From Saprospiraceae bacterium (GTDB taxonomy: Bacteria > Bacteroidota > Bacteroidia > Chitinophagales > Saprospiraceae): DNA of 64,000 bases. The stretch is taken from NCBI GenBank assembly GCA_016719855.1, contig JADJYH010000028.1:1-64000 (forward strand), read 5' to 3'. A program made the translations under genes and the position numbers. Of the stretch, positions 18,522-28,101 are shown one piece after another; positions within the stretch are counted from its first letter, which is position 1; every line of letters begins with the position of its first letter. The notes beneath the pieces were generated by a model. That model was not told the origin of the DNA, searched no databases, and worked only from the letters and a program-made list of their open reading frames with translations.

Positions 18522-19326
18522 ATGACAAGATTGCTACTTGCCCTTTGCCTCTGCGCTTGCGCAACATTCCTCAACGCCCAAACCTGTACGCCCGACCAGA
18601 GCTTACGCCGACTCTACGGCTGGCGTTTACCCAAAACCTTACGACCTGGCCACAAATCCTGGTGGCGGCATCACACAGTGCGCCGTCATTGGCGATTATT
18701 TCCAATTCGACCTTACGGTGGTCATCAACGATTCGCTGAGTATTGGGACCCTGAGCTTCCCATTGGATTCCATCATCATCAATGAGGTAACGGGACTGCC
18801 AACAGGTCTGAGCCATGGCTGTATTCCTACCAACTGCCATTTTCTCAAGAACACCTTTAGCTGCGCCTATATTTATGGCACACCGACTGCCGCCAACGCA
18901 CCTGGAGCTTACGACATGATCATCAAAGGCTCGGCTTACATCAATGGCTCCTCACTGCCCTTGCCGCTGGAGTTCCCGAACGCTGCACTTGCACCTGGCA
19001 AGTACACCATCCACCTGAACGCCAGTGCTTCAGACCCTTGCGCAGTTACCGGCACCAAGAACTTGGGTGGCCAAGTGAGCATCACGACCATGCCCAACCC
19101 AACCGCTGGAATGACTCAGATTCAAATTAATTCACAAATAACTGGGCAGTTCCAAATGCAGGTGGTAGATTTGCTCGGCAAGCGAATCGAGCATCGCCAA
19201 GTGGACATCATTTCCGGCAGTAATGTGGTGGATTTTGACGCCAGCAACCTCGCAAACGGCCTTTACCTCGTCCAGTTGCAAAACGAAACGGGGTTTGTCA
19301 CGCAGAAGTTGGCCGTTCAGCACTAA
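18522..19326 (+). CDS. Secreted protein with type IX secretion (type A) sorting tail, one frameshift
   Basis: ATG 18522 opens a signal peptide (MTRLLLALCLCACATFLNAQ). A one-base shift near 18597 leads into the main frame (YADSTAGVYPKPYDLATN onward), which runs to 19326. The body of about 165 residues contains paired cysteines (HGCIPTNCHF, NTFSCAYIYG) and no catalytic motif. The last 75 residues are a sorting domain: MPNPTAGMTQIQINSQITG, QVVDLLGKRIEHRQ and ANGLYLVQLQNETGFVTQKL. Such tails direct export through the type IX system and are removed at the surface. Function beyond secretion is unknown. Confidence 0.8.
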
Positions 19327-19369
19327 GCTGACTTAACGACGGGATTCGCATCAGAAAGCTCAATATCCA

Positions 19370-19462
19370 ATGCGCTTTTTGTACCTCACAACGACTTTTT
19401 TTTTGCTTATAGCAAACTATGCACAAACATTGGCGCCCTTAACGGGGCGTTTTTTTTTGTAA
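19370..19462 (+). CDS. Possible 30-residue signal-peptide ORF ending in a terminator
   Basis: ATG 19370 opens MRFLYLTTTFFLLIANYAQT, a convincing signal peptide with a Y-A-Q-T cleavage region, but the frame ends after ten more residues inside the T-run of a terminator. It may be the stump of a secreted-protein gene whose body was deleted, or chance. Translation has not been shown. Confidence 0.3.
   Translation: MRFLYLTTTFFLLIANYAQTLAPLTGRFFL
19434..19458 (+). terminator. Rho-independent terminator
   Basis: The arms CGCCC and GGGCG at 19434-19438 and 19445-19449 are followed by nine T residues. It lies 107 bp behind the secreted protein. Confidence 0.8.
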
Positions 19463-19694
19463 AAAGGTAAGTTGGCCGACTGATGAATGCATCGCTTGCC
19501 ACTTTTCTTTACCAAGGTTGTCCTTAACTCGCCCCATGAAAATTGAGTGGTTGAGATATAATTTTGCATCCAACCAATCGTTTTCATGCACCTGACACTC
19601 AACGATTTGAACAAACGGTTGTTGACTTGCTGTTTTCATTCCAACGGAATTATACTTTTGCAAAATTTTTTCAAAAAATATCAATCAAAAAAAC

Positions 19695-21363
19695 ATGAAA
19701 ATTAGATCCATGATGCTGGTCGCCGCATTTGCGTTGCCTTTTGTTGGCTTGGCCCAGCTTTCTGCTCCACCCGAAAACTGGCAGCACCTTGACAAGATGA
19801 AGGACGGCTACTTCGGTGTGAGCGCCAACAAAATGTACAGCGATGTGCTGTCGGAAAAAATCGGAAACCGTTGTAGTGGCGGTGATTGATGGCGGCGTGG
19901 ACTGGCAGCACGAAGACCTGAAAGACGTGATGTGGAACAATCCCGGCGAAATCCCCGGCAACAATATTGACGACGACAAAAATGGCTACGTGGACGATGT
20001 ACACGGCTGGAACTTCATCGGCGGCAAAAACGGCAACGTTGGCAAGGACCAATTGGAAATCACCCGCCTTGTGGCAAACTACAACAAGAAGTTCAAGAAC
20101 GTGGATGCCACCAAGCTTTCGGGCAAGGAGAAAAAGGAATACGACCGCTACAAGGAACTAGAAGAAACCGTCAACAAACAGCAGTCGGAAGCTGCCGCCA
20201 GCTTGCAGCTTTACCGGGGCATACTAGAATCCGTTGTTGCGTTGGAGAAAGAAATTGGTAAAGGCGAAGTCACCCTCGACGACATCGAAAACTTCAAGTC
20301 CGACGACCCCAAGCTTACCCGTGCTGCTCAAGTGATGAAAGGCATGTTGGCCGAAGGCGCCACTTCCAAAGAAATCAAGGACCAGATTCAGGGTGGCATT
20401 GACTATTTCTCCGCGCAAGCCGAATTCCAGTACGACGTCAACTTCGACGGGCGCAGCGTCGTGGGCGACAACTACGCCAACAGCTACGAGCGTAACTACG
20501 GAAACAACGACGTGAAAGGCCCAGACGCAAGCCACGGTACGCACGTGGCAGGCATCATCGCAGCCAGCCGGGGCAACAGCGTCGGCATGGACGGCATCGC
20601 CAACAACGTGAAAATCATGGCCATCCGCTGCGTGCCCGATGGCGACGAACGTGACAAGGACGTGGCCAACGCCATCATCTACGCTGTGGACAATGGCGCT
20701 ACCGTCATCAACATGAGCTTCGGCAAGGGCTACTCCTGGGACAAGGAAGTCGTGGACAAGGCCGTGAAGTACGCCATGAAAAACGACGTGCTGCTCGTTC
20801 ACGCCGCTGGCAACTCCCACCAGAACAACGACGAAACCGACAATTTCCCAAATGACAAGTTTCAAAAGAAAGGCTTGTTCAGCCCAAAAAAGGCAAAGAA
20901 CTGGATTGAAGTAGGTGCACTTAGCTGGCAAAATGGGGAGGACATGGCCGCCACTTTCTCCAACTACGGCAAAGAAAACGTGGACCTATTCGCCCCTGGC
21001 GTTGACATTTATTCGACTACCCCTGAGGGAAATTATGCCCGCTTCGACGGCACCAGCATGGCATCGCCGGTAGTGGCTGGCGTGGCTGCGGCCATCCGTT
21101 CCTACTACCCCGACCTCTCCGCCGAGCAGGTCAAGGACGTACTCATGTCAAGTACCACCATGAGCGCCAACGCCAAAGTGAAAGTGCCTGGCGACGATGA
21201 AAACATCGTCCCTTTCACCAACCTCTGCATCACGGGCGGGGTGGCAAATGCCTACGAAGCTGCCAAGAAGGCCGAAAAAGTGAAAGGCAAACGTAAAAAA
21301 GCCATCCGTGAGCGTGCCGCAGCTGCGGCAAACGGCAAGTCGGTGGTGAAGGGAAGAGCGTGA
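19695..21363 (+). CDS. Subtilisin-like serine protease (S8), one frameshift
   Basis: A signal peptide (MKIRSMMLVAAFALPFVGLA, ATG 19695) is followed by the S8 catalytic domain. The triad is visible as Asp in VVVAVIDGGVDWQHEDL, His in DASHGTHVAGIIAAS and Ser in FDGTSMASPVVAGVAA. The oxyanion-hole Asn is in LLVHAAGNSHQN. A Lys/Glu-rich insert of about 130 residues lies between Asp and His, as in many Bacteroidota homologues. The first 55 residues are in a different frame; the shift is in an A-run at about 19856. No sorting tail is visible; the end is Lys/Arg/Ala-rich (KRKKAIRERAAAAANGKS). It is probably periplasmic or secreted. A bidirectional terminator follows. Confidence 0.9.
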
Positions 21364-21427
21364 TTTTAGTTGATGAGGGTTGCTAAAAGGTTGATGAGGG
21401 TTTATGCTCAACCGACAACCTAAACAG

Positions 21428-21462
21428 GGAAGCCCTGCCGACGATGTGTTGGCAGGGCTTCC
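21428..21462. terminator. Bidirectional terminator between protease and pirin genes
   Basis: The 12-bp arms GGAAGCCCTGCC and GGCAGGGCTTCC at 21428-21439 and 21451-21462 are perfect, with an 11-base loop. It sits between converging genes. Just upstream, GTTGATGAGGG occurs twice (about 21368-21402). Confidence 0.8.
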
Positions 21463-21492
21463 TTGTTCAATAACGATTTTCGGTAAAACATC

Positions 21493-22374
21493 TCAATCCT
21501 CCAGCACCCCAAACTTTCCGTGGTTCAAATCTTCAAACGCTTGCATGATTTCCTGCCTCGTATTCATCAGGAAAGGGCCGTAGGGCACCAAATTTTCGTT
21601 GATTGGTTCACCGCTGAGGAGCAAGAAAATACCATCCTCCAATGCCGCTACCTGCACATCCGTGCCGTCGTTTTTGAAGAGAACGAAATGGTCGGATGCC
21701 ACATCGTCTGTACCATTGATACGAAAGCTGCCTGCCACGGCCAACATTCCGGTATTGAAATTTTCCGGCAAGGAAAGCGACAGCGAAGCGCCCTTTTTCA
21801 ACCTGCCGACATAAACCTGCATTGGGGTGAAGGTGGTCGCAGCGCCTTTCACACCTTGAAATTCCCCGGCAACGACTTCCAGCACACCACCCCCATCCGG
21901 AAGCAGGTACTTGCCCATTTGCGCATTTTCGATGGCTTGGTATTTTGGCGGCGTCATTTTGTCTTTGGCAGGAAGGTTCACCCAAAGCTGCACCATCTGG
22001 AACGGGCCGCCTTTTTTGCTGTATTCCGTTTCGTGGTATTCCTTGTGTAGTATGCCACTGCCCGCCGTCATCCACTGTACGTCGCCCTCGCCGATGACGC
22101 CGCTGTTGCCGGTGCTGTCATGGTGCGCCACTTTTCCTTTGAACGCAATTGTGACCGTCTCGAAGCCCCGGTGCGGATGTACCCCCACCCCTCTCGGCGT
22201 GTCGGTCGGTGGAAACTCGACCTCCGAACCATAGTCCAGCAGGAAAAATGGGCTCATGCGCAGCATCCCCATTTCGTAACCGCTCGGAAAGAAATTGTGT
22301 ACCCGAAACCCATCGCCAACCATGTGTGGCGCAGGTGGGGCGAGCACTTGTTGTACTGATTTTGTGTTGTTCAT
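21493..22374 (-). CDS. Pirin family protein
   Basis: The 293-residue bicupin protein has the pirin metal site in GVGVHPHRGFETVTIAF and, further on, SGILHKEYHE. The N terminus (VLAPPAPHMVGDGFRVHNFF) and the C-terminal segment with NTRQEIMQAFEDLNHGKFG are typical. Some pirins act as quercetin dioxygenases and others affect transcription; nothing here tells which. The ATG at 22374 is well placed. The gene stands alone, divergent from the ABC exporter. Confidence 0.92.
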   Translation of the reverse strand: MNNTKSVQQVLAPPAPHMVGDGFRVHNFFPSGYEMGMLRMSPFFLLDYGSEVEFPPTDTPRGVGVHPHRGFETVTIAFKGKVAHHDSTGNSGVIGEGDVQWMTAGSGILHKEYHETEYSKKGGPFQMVQLWVNLPAKDKMTPPKYQAIENAQMGKYLLPDGGGVLEVVAGEFQGVKGAATTFTPMQVYVGRLKKGASLSLSLPENFNTGMLAVAGSFRINGTDDVASDHFVLFKNDGTDVQVAALEDGIFLLLSGEPINENLVPYGPFLMNTRQEIMQAFEDLNHGKFGVLED

Positions 22375-22530
22375 TGAGAAATTATTTTTTTGGGGAATAG
22401 AACAACCTTGTGCGATAAAAGTTAATAGGAAGGGTTTTTAATCCTGCTTTACCCCTTGAATAATACCTTAGTTTCGTGACCTTTTTTCACCGTTGTGGGT
22501 ATTTGTTACCCCTATTCAATTCCCTGTTTA

Positions 22531-24355
22531 ATGAAAATCCTGCTACAATACCTCCAACCACTCAAATGGCTCGTGATTTTGACCATCGTCCTCGCTGCCA
22601 TCAACACGGGGTTTTCGCTGATGGACCCCATCCTGTTGGGCAAAATGGTGACGCTCGCCAGTGACCACCAGGCCACCGGGGCGCAGTTTGACTGGAACCA
22701 GTTCTTTTGGAGTTTTGAGCACATCACCCGCAAGGGGAAGGATTACCTGCAACTCGGCGTGGTGTACCTCCTGCTGGCTTCGGTCTCCGTGGCGATGGTG
22801 AGCCGCATCGCCAAGGCGTTCCAGGATTATAGCCTGAACCTCATCATCCAGAAGTTCGGCGCCAAGGTCTTCACCGATGGCCTGCGACACGCCATGAAGC
22901 TCCCCTACCAGGATTTCGAGGACCAGCGCAGCGGCGAGACGCTCTCCATCCTCACCAAGGTTCGCACAGATGTGGAGAAGTTCATGATCAGTTGCATCAA
23001 TATCCTTTTGGGCGTATTGGTGGGCATCGTTTTCGTATTTGTATATGCGGCTGTTTATATCAATTGGCGCATACCCGTGGCATATATCATCGGCATATTC
23101 ATACTCACCTGGGCCACCAATAAATCGAGCAAAAAAATAAAGGCCATACAGAAGAACATTGTGAGCGAAACCACTGCATTAGCTGGTTCCACCACGGAGT
23201 CCCTGCGCAATATAGAATTGGTAAAAAGCCTCGGCCTCACCAACCAGGAGATTGAACGATTGAACAAAAACACCTATAAAATACTCGGGCTGGAGCTTAC
23301 AAAGGTGAAGCGAATACGAAGCATCAGTTTTGTGCAGGGTACGATGGTGAATACGCTGCGGCAGGTCATTCTTTTTATCATCATGTGGCTGATTTTCAGG
23401 AACGAAATGGAGGCTGGGCAATTGGTGACGATGCAGGTTTTTTCGTTTTTCATCTTCGGCCCCTTGCAAGAAATCGGGAACATACTCCTCTCCTATCGGG
23501 AGGCCGAGGCGTCGTTGAACAACTTCAAAACCCTGATGAAAGCCACCGGAGGCAGTGCCCGCCAACCCCAAGCACCTTGGCAATATTGAGACGCTCTCGT
23601 TCAACAACGTGGTTTTCCAGCACAAAACCGCTGTCCATCGAGCCATTGACGGCATCAGTTTTAGCGTAAAGAAAGGCGAAACCATTGCCTTCGTCGGGCC
23701 AAGCGGCAGTGGCAAGTCCACATTGATGAAGCTGATGGTCGGGCTTTATCGCCCGCTGGAAGGCAAGATTTTGTACAACAACCTGGACGAAACCGAAATC
23801 CATTTTGACGATTTGCGCAACCAGATTGGCTTCGTAACGCAGGACACCAACCTGTTCAGCGGCACCATTCGGGAGAACCTCATGTTCGTGAACCCCTCGG
23901 CCACGGAGGAAGACTTGCGGCTCGCCCTTACGCAGGCTTCATGCAACAACTTGCTAGCTCGTGCGGAAAACGGCGTGGATACGGTCATCGGTGAAGGTGG
24001 CCTGAAACTGTCTGGTGGCGAAAAGCAGCGCATTTCCATCGCAAGGGCGCTGCTCCGCAAGCCCAAGCTGCTCATTTTTGACGAAGCAACCTCGGCGCTG
24101 GACTCGCTCACCGAAGAGGAAATCACAGACACCATCAAGGATGTTTCCATGTCAAAGGCACAGATAACCATCCTCATCGCTCACCGCCTCAGCACCATCA
24201 TGCACGCCGACCGGATTTATGTGTTGGAAAAAGGCGTCATGGCCGAGACCGGCACCCACGACGAACTCTTGCGGGAAAAGGGATTGTATTTTGCAATGTG
24301 GCGTCAGCAGATTGGCGAGCGGAAAACAGCCCGGGCGAGCGTTTGGCGGTGTTGA
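22531..24355 (+). CDS. ABC transporter, fused permease and ATPase, one frameshift
   Basis: This is a half-transporter of the exporter type, working as a dimer in the inner membrane. The transmembrane domain (residues about 1-330, six hydrophobic segments, first MKILLQYLQPLKWLVILTIV at ATG 22531) is followed by the ATPase domain. Its motifs are Walker A GPSGSGKST, Q-loop FVTQDTN, signature LSGGEKQRISIARAL, Walker B LLIFDEATSALD and H-loop AHRLST. The two halves are out of frame; the shift near 23557 (one extra G or two missing bases) restores PPEAVPANPKHLGNIE. A frame extension to 22495 adds no family-like sequence. The exported substrate is unknown. The end is a short Arg-rich tail. Confidence 0.88.
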
Positions 24356-24363
24356 ATTGAGGG

Positions 24364-24439
24364 TTTGTCATTGCCGGAGGCAATCTCGCATCATATGTGA
24401 CAACACTCGTGACTCAAAGATTGCCTCGGCAATGACAAA
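24364..24439. repeat. Hairpin with TTTGTCATTGCC arms
   Basis: TTTGTCATTGCCGGAGGCAA at the left pairs with TTGCCTCGGCAATGACAAA at the right (one bulge), with AATCT/AGATT extending the stem and about 35 bases between. The outer 13 bases are shared with the 68-bp palindrome at 49101-49168, so both belong to one repeat family. It lies between the converging ABC exporter and Fe-S protein genes and may also end transcription. Confidence 0.75.
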
Positions 24440-24451
24440 AAGCGCCCCTCA

Positions 24452-25228
24452 CTACTGATTATTCAAAATAAGCTCCGCCAAATCGTACACCATCACCCTA
24501 TCCTGCTGCTCCTTCGCTTTCACCCCATCGGTCATCATTGTCATGCAAAATGGGCAGTTCACGGCCACGATTTCAGCGCCAGTAGCCAGCGCCTCCTCCG
24601 TTCGTTCGATGTTGATGCGCTTGTTGCCGGGTTCGTCTTCCTTCCACATTTGAGCGCCACCAGCACCACAACAGAGTCCGTTGGTTCGGCAGCGTTTCAT
24701 CTCCACCAGGTCGGCATCGAGGGCTTGGAGCACCGAGCGGGGCGCTTCGAACACGCCGTTTGCCCTGCCGAGGTAGCAAGAGTCGTGGTAGGTAATCTTT
24801 TTGCCCTTGAACTGCCCGCCCTCTATTTTCAGGCGGCCTTCGGCCAACAACTGTTGCAAAAACTGCGTGTGGTGTACCACTTCGTAATTGCCGCCCAGCG
24901 CCGGGTACTCGTTCTTCAAGGTATTGAAACAGTGCGGACAGGCCGTCACGATTTTTTTCACCTCGTACATGTTCAGCACGGCCACGTTCTGCTGTGCTAG
25001 CATTTGGAACAGGAACTCGTTGCCCGCCCGCCGGGCAGGGTCGCCCGTGCAGGCCTCCTCCTGGCCGAGGATGGCGAAGTCCACCCCAGCCTGTTGCAGC
25101 AACTTGGAAAAAGCCACCGTTACCCGCTGCGCACGATCGTCGAAGCTACCAGCGCAGCCTACCCAAAAAAGCACCTCCGGGGTGCGCCCCTCAGCGGCCA
25201 GTTCGGCCATTGTTTTGATTGATGTCAT
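24452..25228 (-). CDS. Fe-S oxidoreductase subunit with two CCG domains (HdrB/LutA-like)
   Basis: The 258-residue protein has two cysteine-rich CCG domains. The motifs are WVGCAGSFDD with CTGDPARR and CPHCFNTLKNEY in the first half, and HDSCYLGRANGVFEAPR, CRTNGLCCGAGGAQMW and NCPFCMTMMTDG in the second. Such domains bind unusual Fe-S centres in HdrB, LutA and GlpC. ATG 25228 (MTSIKTMAELA) is preferred; a longer frame to 25279 is made of repeat sequence. It follows the membrane Fe-S subunit at 25295-26605 in the same direction. The two should form one membrane-associated electron-transfer complex; the electron donor and acceptor are unknown. Confidence 0.88.
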   Translation of the reverse strand: MTSIKTMAELAAEGRTPEVLFWVGCAGSFDDRAQRVTVAFSKLLQQAGVDFAILGQEEACTGDPARRAGNEFLFQMLAQQNVAVLNMYEVKKIVTACPHCFNTLKNEYPALGGNYEVVHHTQFLQQLLAEGRLKIEGGQFKGKKITYHDSCYLGRANGVFEAPRSVLQALDADLVEMKRCRTNGLCCGAGGAQMWKEDEPGNKRINIERTEEALATGAEIVAVNCPFCMTMMTDGVKAKEQQDRVMVYDLAELILNNQ

Positions 25229-25230
25229 AT

Positions 25231-25294
25231 TTTGAACTGTGAACGGTGAACTTTGAATTGTGAACGAGCACCCTGCCAACTGTCAAACTGCCAA
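25231..25294. repeat. Heptamer arrays between the two Fe-S genes
   Basis: The gap holds GTGAAC-type words (about 7 bp each, 25233-25266) followed by CTGCCAA/CTGTCAA words (25272-25294). The arms pair only weakly, unlike most such gaps in this window. Confidence 0.5.
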
Positions 25295-26605
25295 CTAAAA
25301 ATTCTTCCATGCATCCCGTTCCGTGCTCACCGCCCAAGCTGCTTGGCTGTTCTCCAAACTGTTGAACAGCGGCAACCCATCGCTCGGCCCGGCGCTTTCC
25401 ATCAGGATTTCGTGGCGGCGCAGTTGCAAGATGATGTCCAGCGGGTTGATGAGCACGGGACAAGCTTCCACGCAGGCGTTGCAAGTGGTGCAGGCGTGTA
25501 TCTCCTCTCGGCTGATGTAGTCGAAGAGCGTTTTGCCGTCATCAGTTGGGCTGTCGGATTTGTTGGCGTCCATGTTCCGGCCAACCTCCTCCAACCGGTC
25601 CCGCACGTCCATCATGATCTTGCGGGGACTGAGTTTTTTGCCCGTCAAATTGGCGGGACAAACGCTGGTGCAGCGTCCACACTCCGTGCAGGTGTAGGCG
25701 TCGAGCAGGTTTTTCCAGCTTAATTTCGTCACGTCGTTTGCCCCAAAAGAAAGCTCTACCTCGGCTTCAGGTTGTGGTGCTGCGGCCTCCGGGTTCATCA
25801 TGGAAGCTACTTCCCGCTGTATTTCGGGCATATTGGCCACTTCGCCTTTGGGTGTCAGCTTCGCAAAATAGGTGTTTGGGAACGCCAAAATGATGTGCAA
25901 ATGCTTGGAGATACTGAGGTAAACCAAAAACCCGTACACCACCAAAATATGCAGCCACCAGCCAAAACGCTCGACCACCCGCAGCGCCCCTTCGCCCATG
26001 CCGCCAAAAAGCGCTGGCCCCAACTGGCTGCTCACGAGGAAGCCGCCCGTCTGCGGGTAATGCTCGGCACCCATGCTTTGCAGCACTTGGTCGGCACCGT
26101 TCATGCTGAAAATCCCCGTCAGCAGCAGGATTTCGCCGAGCAAAATCAGGTTGGCGTCCTTGGTCGGCCAGCCCTTCATTTCGGGTTTTTGGAATCGGGA
26201 AAGCCGCAGGATATTGCGTCGAGCCAAGAAAATCACTGTGGCCACAAAGGCCAGGACGCTCAGTATCTCGATGAAACTGATAATGAAGGTATAGAACCCG
26301 CCCAATGATGAACCGATGACCCTGTGGCTACCCGTGAAGCCATCAATCAGGATTTCAATCAGCTCCACCTGCGTGAGCAAAAAAGCGGCGTAAATGAAAA
26401 AGTGGAAAATGGCAGGTATCCAGCGGTCGAACATTTTCTTTTGGCCGAAGGCAATCAACAGCACATTGCGCCGACGCAAAGACGAATCTCCTGTGATTGA
26501 TTCGTCCTTGCCGAGCAGGATGTTTCGGCGGATTTTCAGAAAATTCCGGCCCGCAATCCAGAAGGCGGCAGCAGTGATGGCGATGAAAATGATGGGTTGT
26601 AGCAT
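25295..26605 (-). CDS. Membrane-bound Fe-S oxidoreductase subunit (HdrC/HdrE-like fusion)
   Basis: The 436-residue protein begins with several membrane segments (residues 1-20, about 62-85, 100-125, 150-170, 220-240), resembling a nitrate-reductase-gamma or HdrE-type cytochrome domain. A cytosolic part follows with two [4Fe-4S] motifs: CTECGRCTSVCP near residue 310 and CTTCNACVEACP near residue 380. It is immediately upstream of the CCG-domain protein. Together they look like an HdrBC-type quinone-linked oxidoreductase of the kind often found in Bacteroidota; lactate, glycolate or acyl-CoA-linked partners are not in view. The ATG at 26605 begins with a hydrophobic segment and is accepted. Confidence 0.88.
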   Translation of the reverse strand: MLQPIIFIAITAAAFWIAGRNFLKIRRNILLGKDESITGDSSLRRRNVLLIAFGQKKMFDRWIPAIFHFFIYAAFLLTQVELIEILIDGFTGSHRVIGSSLGGFYTFIISFIEILSVLAFVATVIFLARRNILRLSRFQKPEMKGWPTKDANLILLGEILLLTGIFSMNGADQVLQSMGAEHYPQTGGFLVSSQLGPALFGGMGEGALRVVERFGWWLHILVVYGFLVYLSISKHLHIILAFPNTYFAKLTPKGEVANMPEIQREVASMMNPEAAAPQPEAEVELSFGANDVTKLSWKNLLDAYTCTECGRCTSVCPANLTGKKLSPRKIMMDVRDRLEEVGRNMDANKSDSPTDDGKTLFDYISREEIHACTTCNACVEACPVLINPLDIILQLRRHEILMESAGPSDGLPLFNSLENSQAAWAVSTERDAWKNF

Positions 26606-26688
26606 TTATTTGGCTGGTTTTGCGAACACAAAGAACTGAACTTGGAGGGGATTTGAGCGCATTTTTGGGAAAACTTTGAAATTGAGGT

Positions 26689-26723
26689 CAACGTCGGGCC
26701 GAGGTCCGAACCTCCCGACGTTG
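26689..26723. repeat. Hairpin, second AACGTCGG-family copy
   Basis: CAACGTCGG...GAGGT at the left pairs with ACCTCCCGACGTTG at the right, with a 3-base bulge. The sequence resembles 15726-15758. It lies between the Fe-S gene start and the stop of the next minus-strand gene. Confidence 0.7.
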
Positions 26724-26733
26724 TAATGGGAAA

Positions 26734-27940
26734 TCAAATTTTCACCACCTTCCTCACCGCAATTTTACCTCCTTTTTTCACCAAAAGAAAATACATCCCA
26801 GCAGAAAAACCAGCCGTGTCTAGCCAGTTTATTCCGATTTGCAATGTCCCGCTCCGCAACATGTTCCATCCGTTCCAATATCGGCGAAAATTGGGCTCCT
26901 ACTCCAACTCCCTGAATATCAACGCTTAAAAATCCGGAAAACGGATTCGGGAAGATGTTGATGGCCTGTGCATCCATTTGATTGACGGCACTTGGGTTCT
27001 CCACCCACTGCCTGATGCTGAACCGGTGCAGCCGCTGCGGAAGGATGGAGTAGCGCTCCGAACAGATGTACCCATCGGTTCCATTGCGAAAAGCGATGCC
27101 CTCAGCCTTACCAATGTTGAGCGGCGTACCGAGCGAGATTTTGCGCTTGTTCCCCCCAAAAAACTGGCTGCCCTGAAAGTCGAACAACAACCACATGAAA
27201 ACTTCTGCGGTGCTGAGGTTGTAGCAAAGCAAGGTTCCATACCCACTCGGACTGAGGTCTGCACCGCTCACGAGGCCGCCCACATCGAGGCTGTCCCGCA
27301 GTTGAGCCACGTGAGTGCCGGGCGTGGTGGGCAGCACGTAGTGGCGGGTTTTGAGGTCGAGCCAGTCTTTGGAGAAGAGGTGGAGCGAGTCGCCGAAGGC
27401 AAAAAACGCCTCGCAATCGTGGTGTGTGGCGAGGTTGGCTGTGTTGAAGTCGGTCTGGTCGCTGAACGAAAAATCAATCGCCTCGGCAGTTGCCGTGCCA
27501 GCCAGCAGGTCATTTTTGTTGATTTTGTAAATGCGCAGGTCGGTGCGGTTGCCAGCGTTGTTGCCAAAATCACCGATGTAGAGGTGCGTGGCGTCTTCGG
27601 CCAGGTCTTCCCAGTCCACGTTGGCAAGCGTGGGCAACGGGTAAGTTTGAAGCACCGCCCCGGTCAGCGTGTCGAGGGTGTAAACCTGTGTGCCGTCGCC
27701 GCCGTCCTGCTGCACCCAGAGCTGGTCGCCGTAAAATTCGAGGCCAGATGCCTCCAGCAAATTCGCTGGCAACTGGGCGATTTCCGTTGGAAAATAAGTC
27801 GTCGGTGGGTAGGTGCAAGAGCCGTCGTTCAGTGTCGCCACCGGGTCGAAGTTCAGTGCTTGCGGGTCTGTGCAACCCGGCTGGGCACTTGCACAAAAAA
27901 CTGATAACCAACAAAATAGAACAAGAAAAACTGCTTTCAT
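26734..27940 (-). CDS. Secreted protein with type IX sorting tail, frameshift near the C terminus
   Basis: The signal peptide MKAVFLVLFCWLSVFCASAQ (ATG 27940) is followed by a short calcium-binding-like motif (TDPQALNFDPVATLNDGSCTY), a pattern frequent in secreted Bacteroidota proteins. About 250 residues follow that look like a beta-propeller or esterase-like surface protein (ASGLEFYGDQLWVQQDG, LYIGDFGNNAGNRTDLRIYK). The sorting tail begins IFPNPFSGFLSVDIQG. It then slips frame near 26890 and continues as GTLQIGINWLDTAGFSAGMY and FLLVKKGGKIAVRKVVKI to TGA at 26734. It should be exported by the type IX system; its activity is unknown. Confidence 0.75.
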
Positions 27941-27974
27941 TCAGAAAGTAAATTGACAAACTCGTGCTCTACAC

Positions 27975-28020
27975 TGCCTGCGTGCCTCCGTGTTGATTTC
28001 ACCACGGAGGCACTCAGGCA
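27975..28020. repeat. Hairpin in a divergent promoter region
   Basis: TGCCTGCGTGCCTCCGTG (27975-27992) pairs with 28003-28020 with one mismatch and a 10-base loop. It lies between two divergent genes, so it is not a terminator in the usual sense. Confidence 0.75.
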
Positions 28021-28101
28021 CAAAGAAACACAGGGGCTTAAAAACTCCTGCCCCGAAAGTCGGGATTTCTATCTTTGCCGAACTACCAATCAAAGATTTT
28101 T

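Noticed and set aside
19439..19684. Minus-strand frame of 81 codons in front of the subtilase
   Set aside because: It ends inside a terminator stem, lies in the likely protease promoter region and matches no family I know. It cannot be supported.
20224..20931. Minus-strand frame of 235 codons inside the subtilase gene
   Set aside because: It lies fully antisense to the catalytic domain, and its Val/His-rich composition is a shadow of the protease codons.
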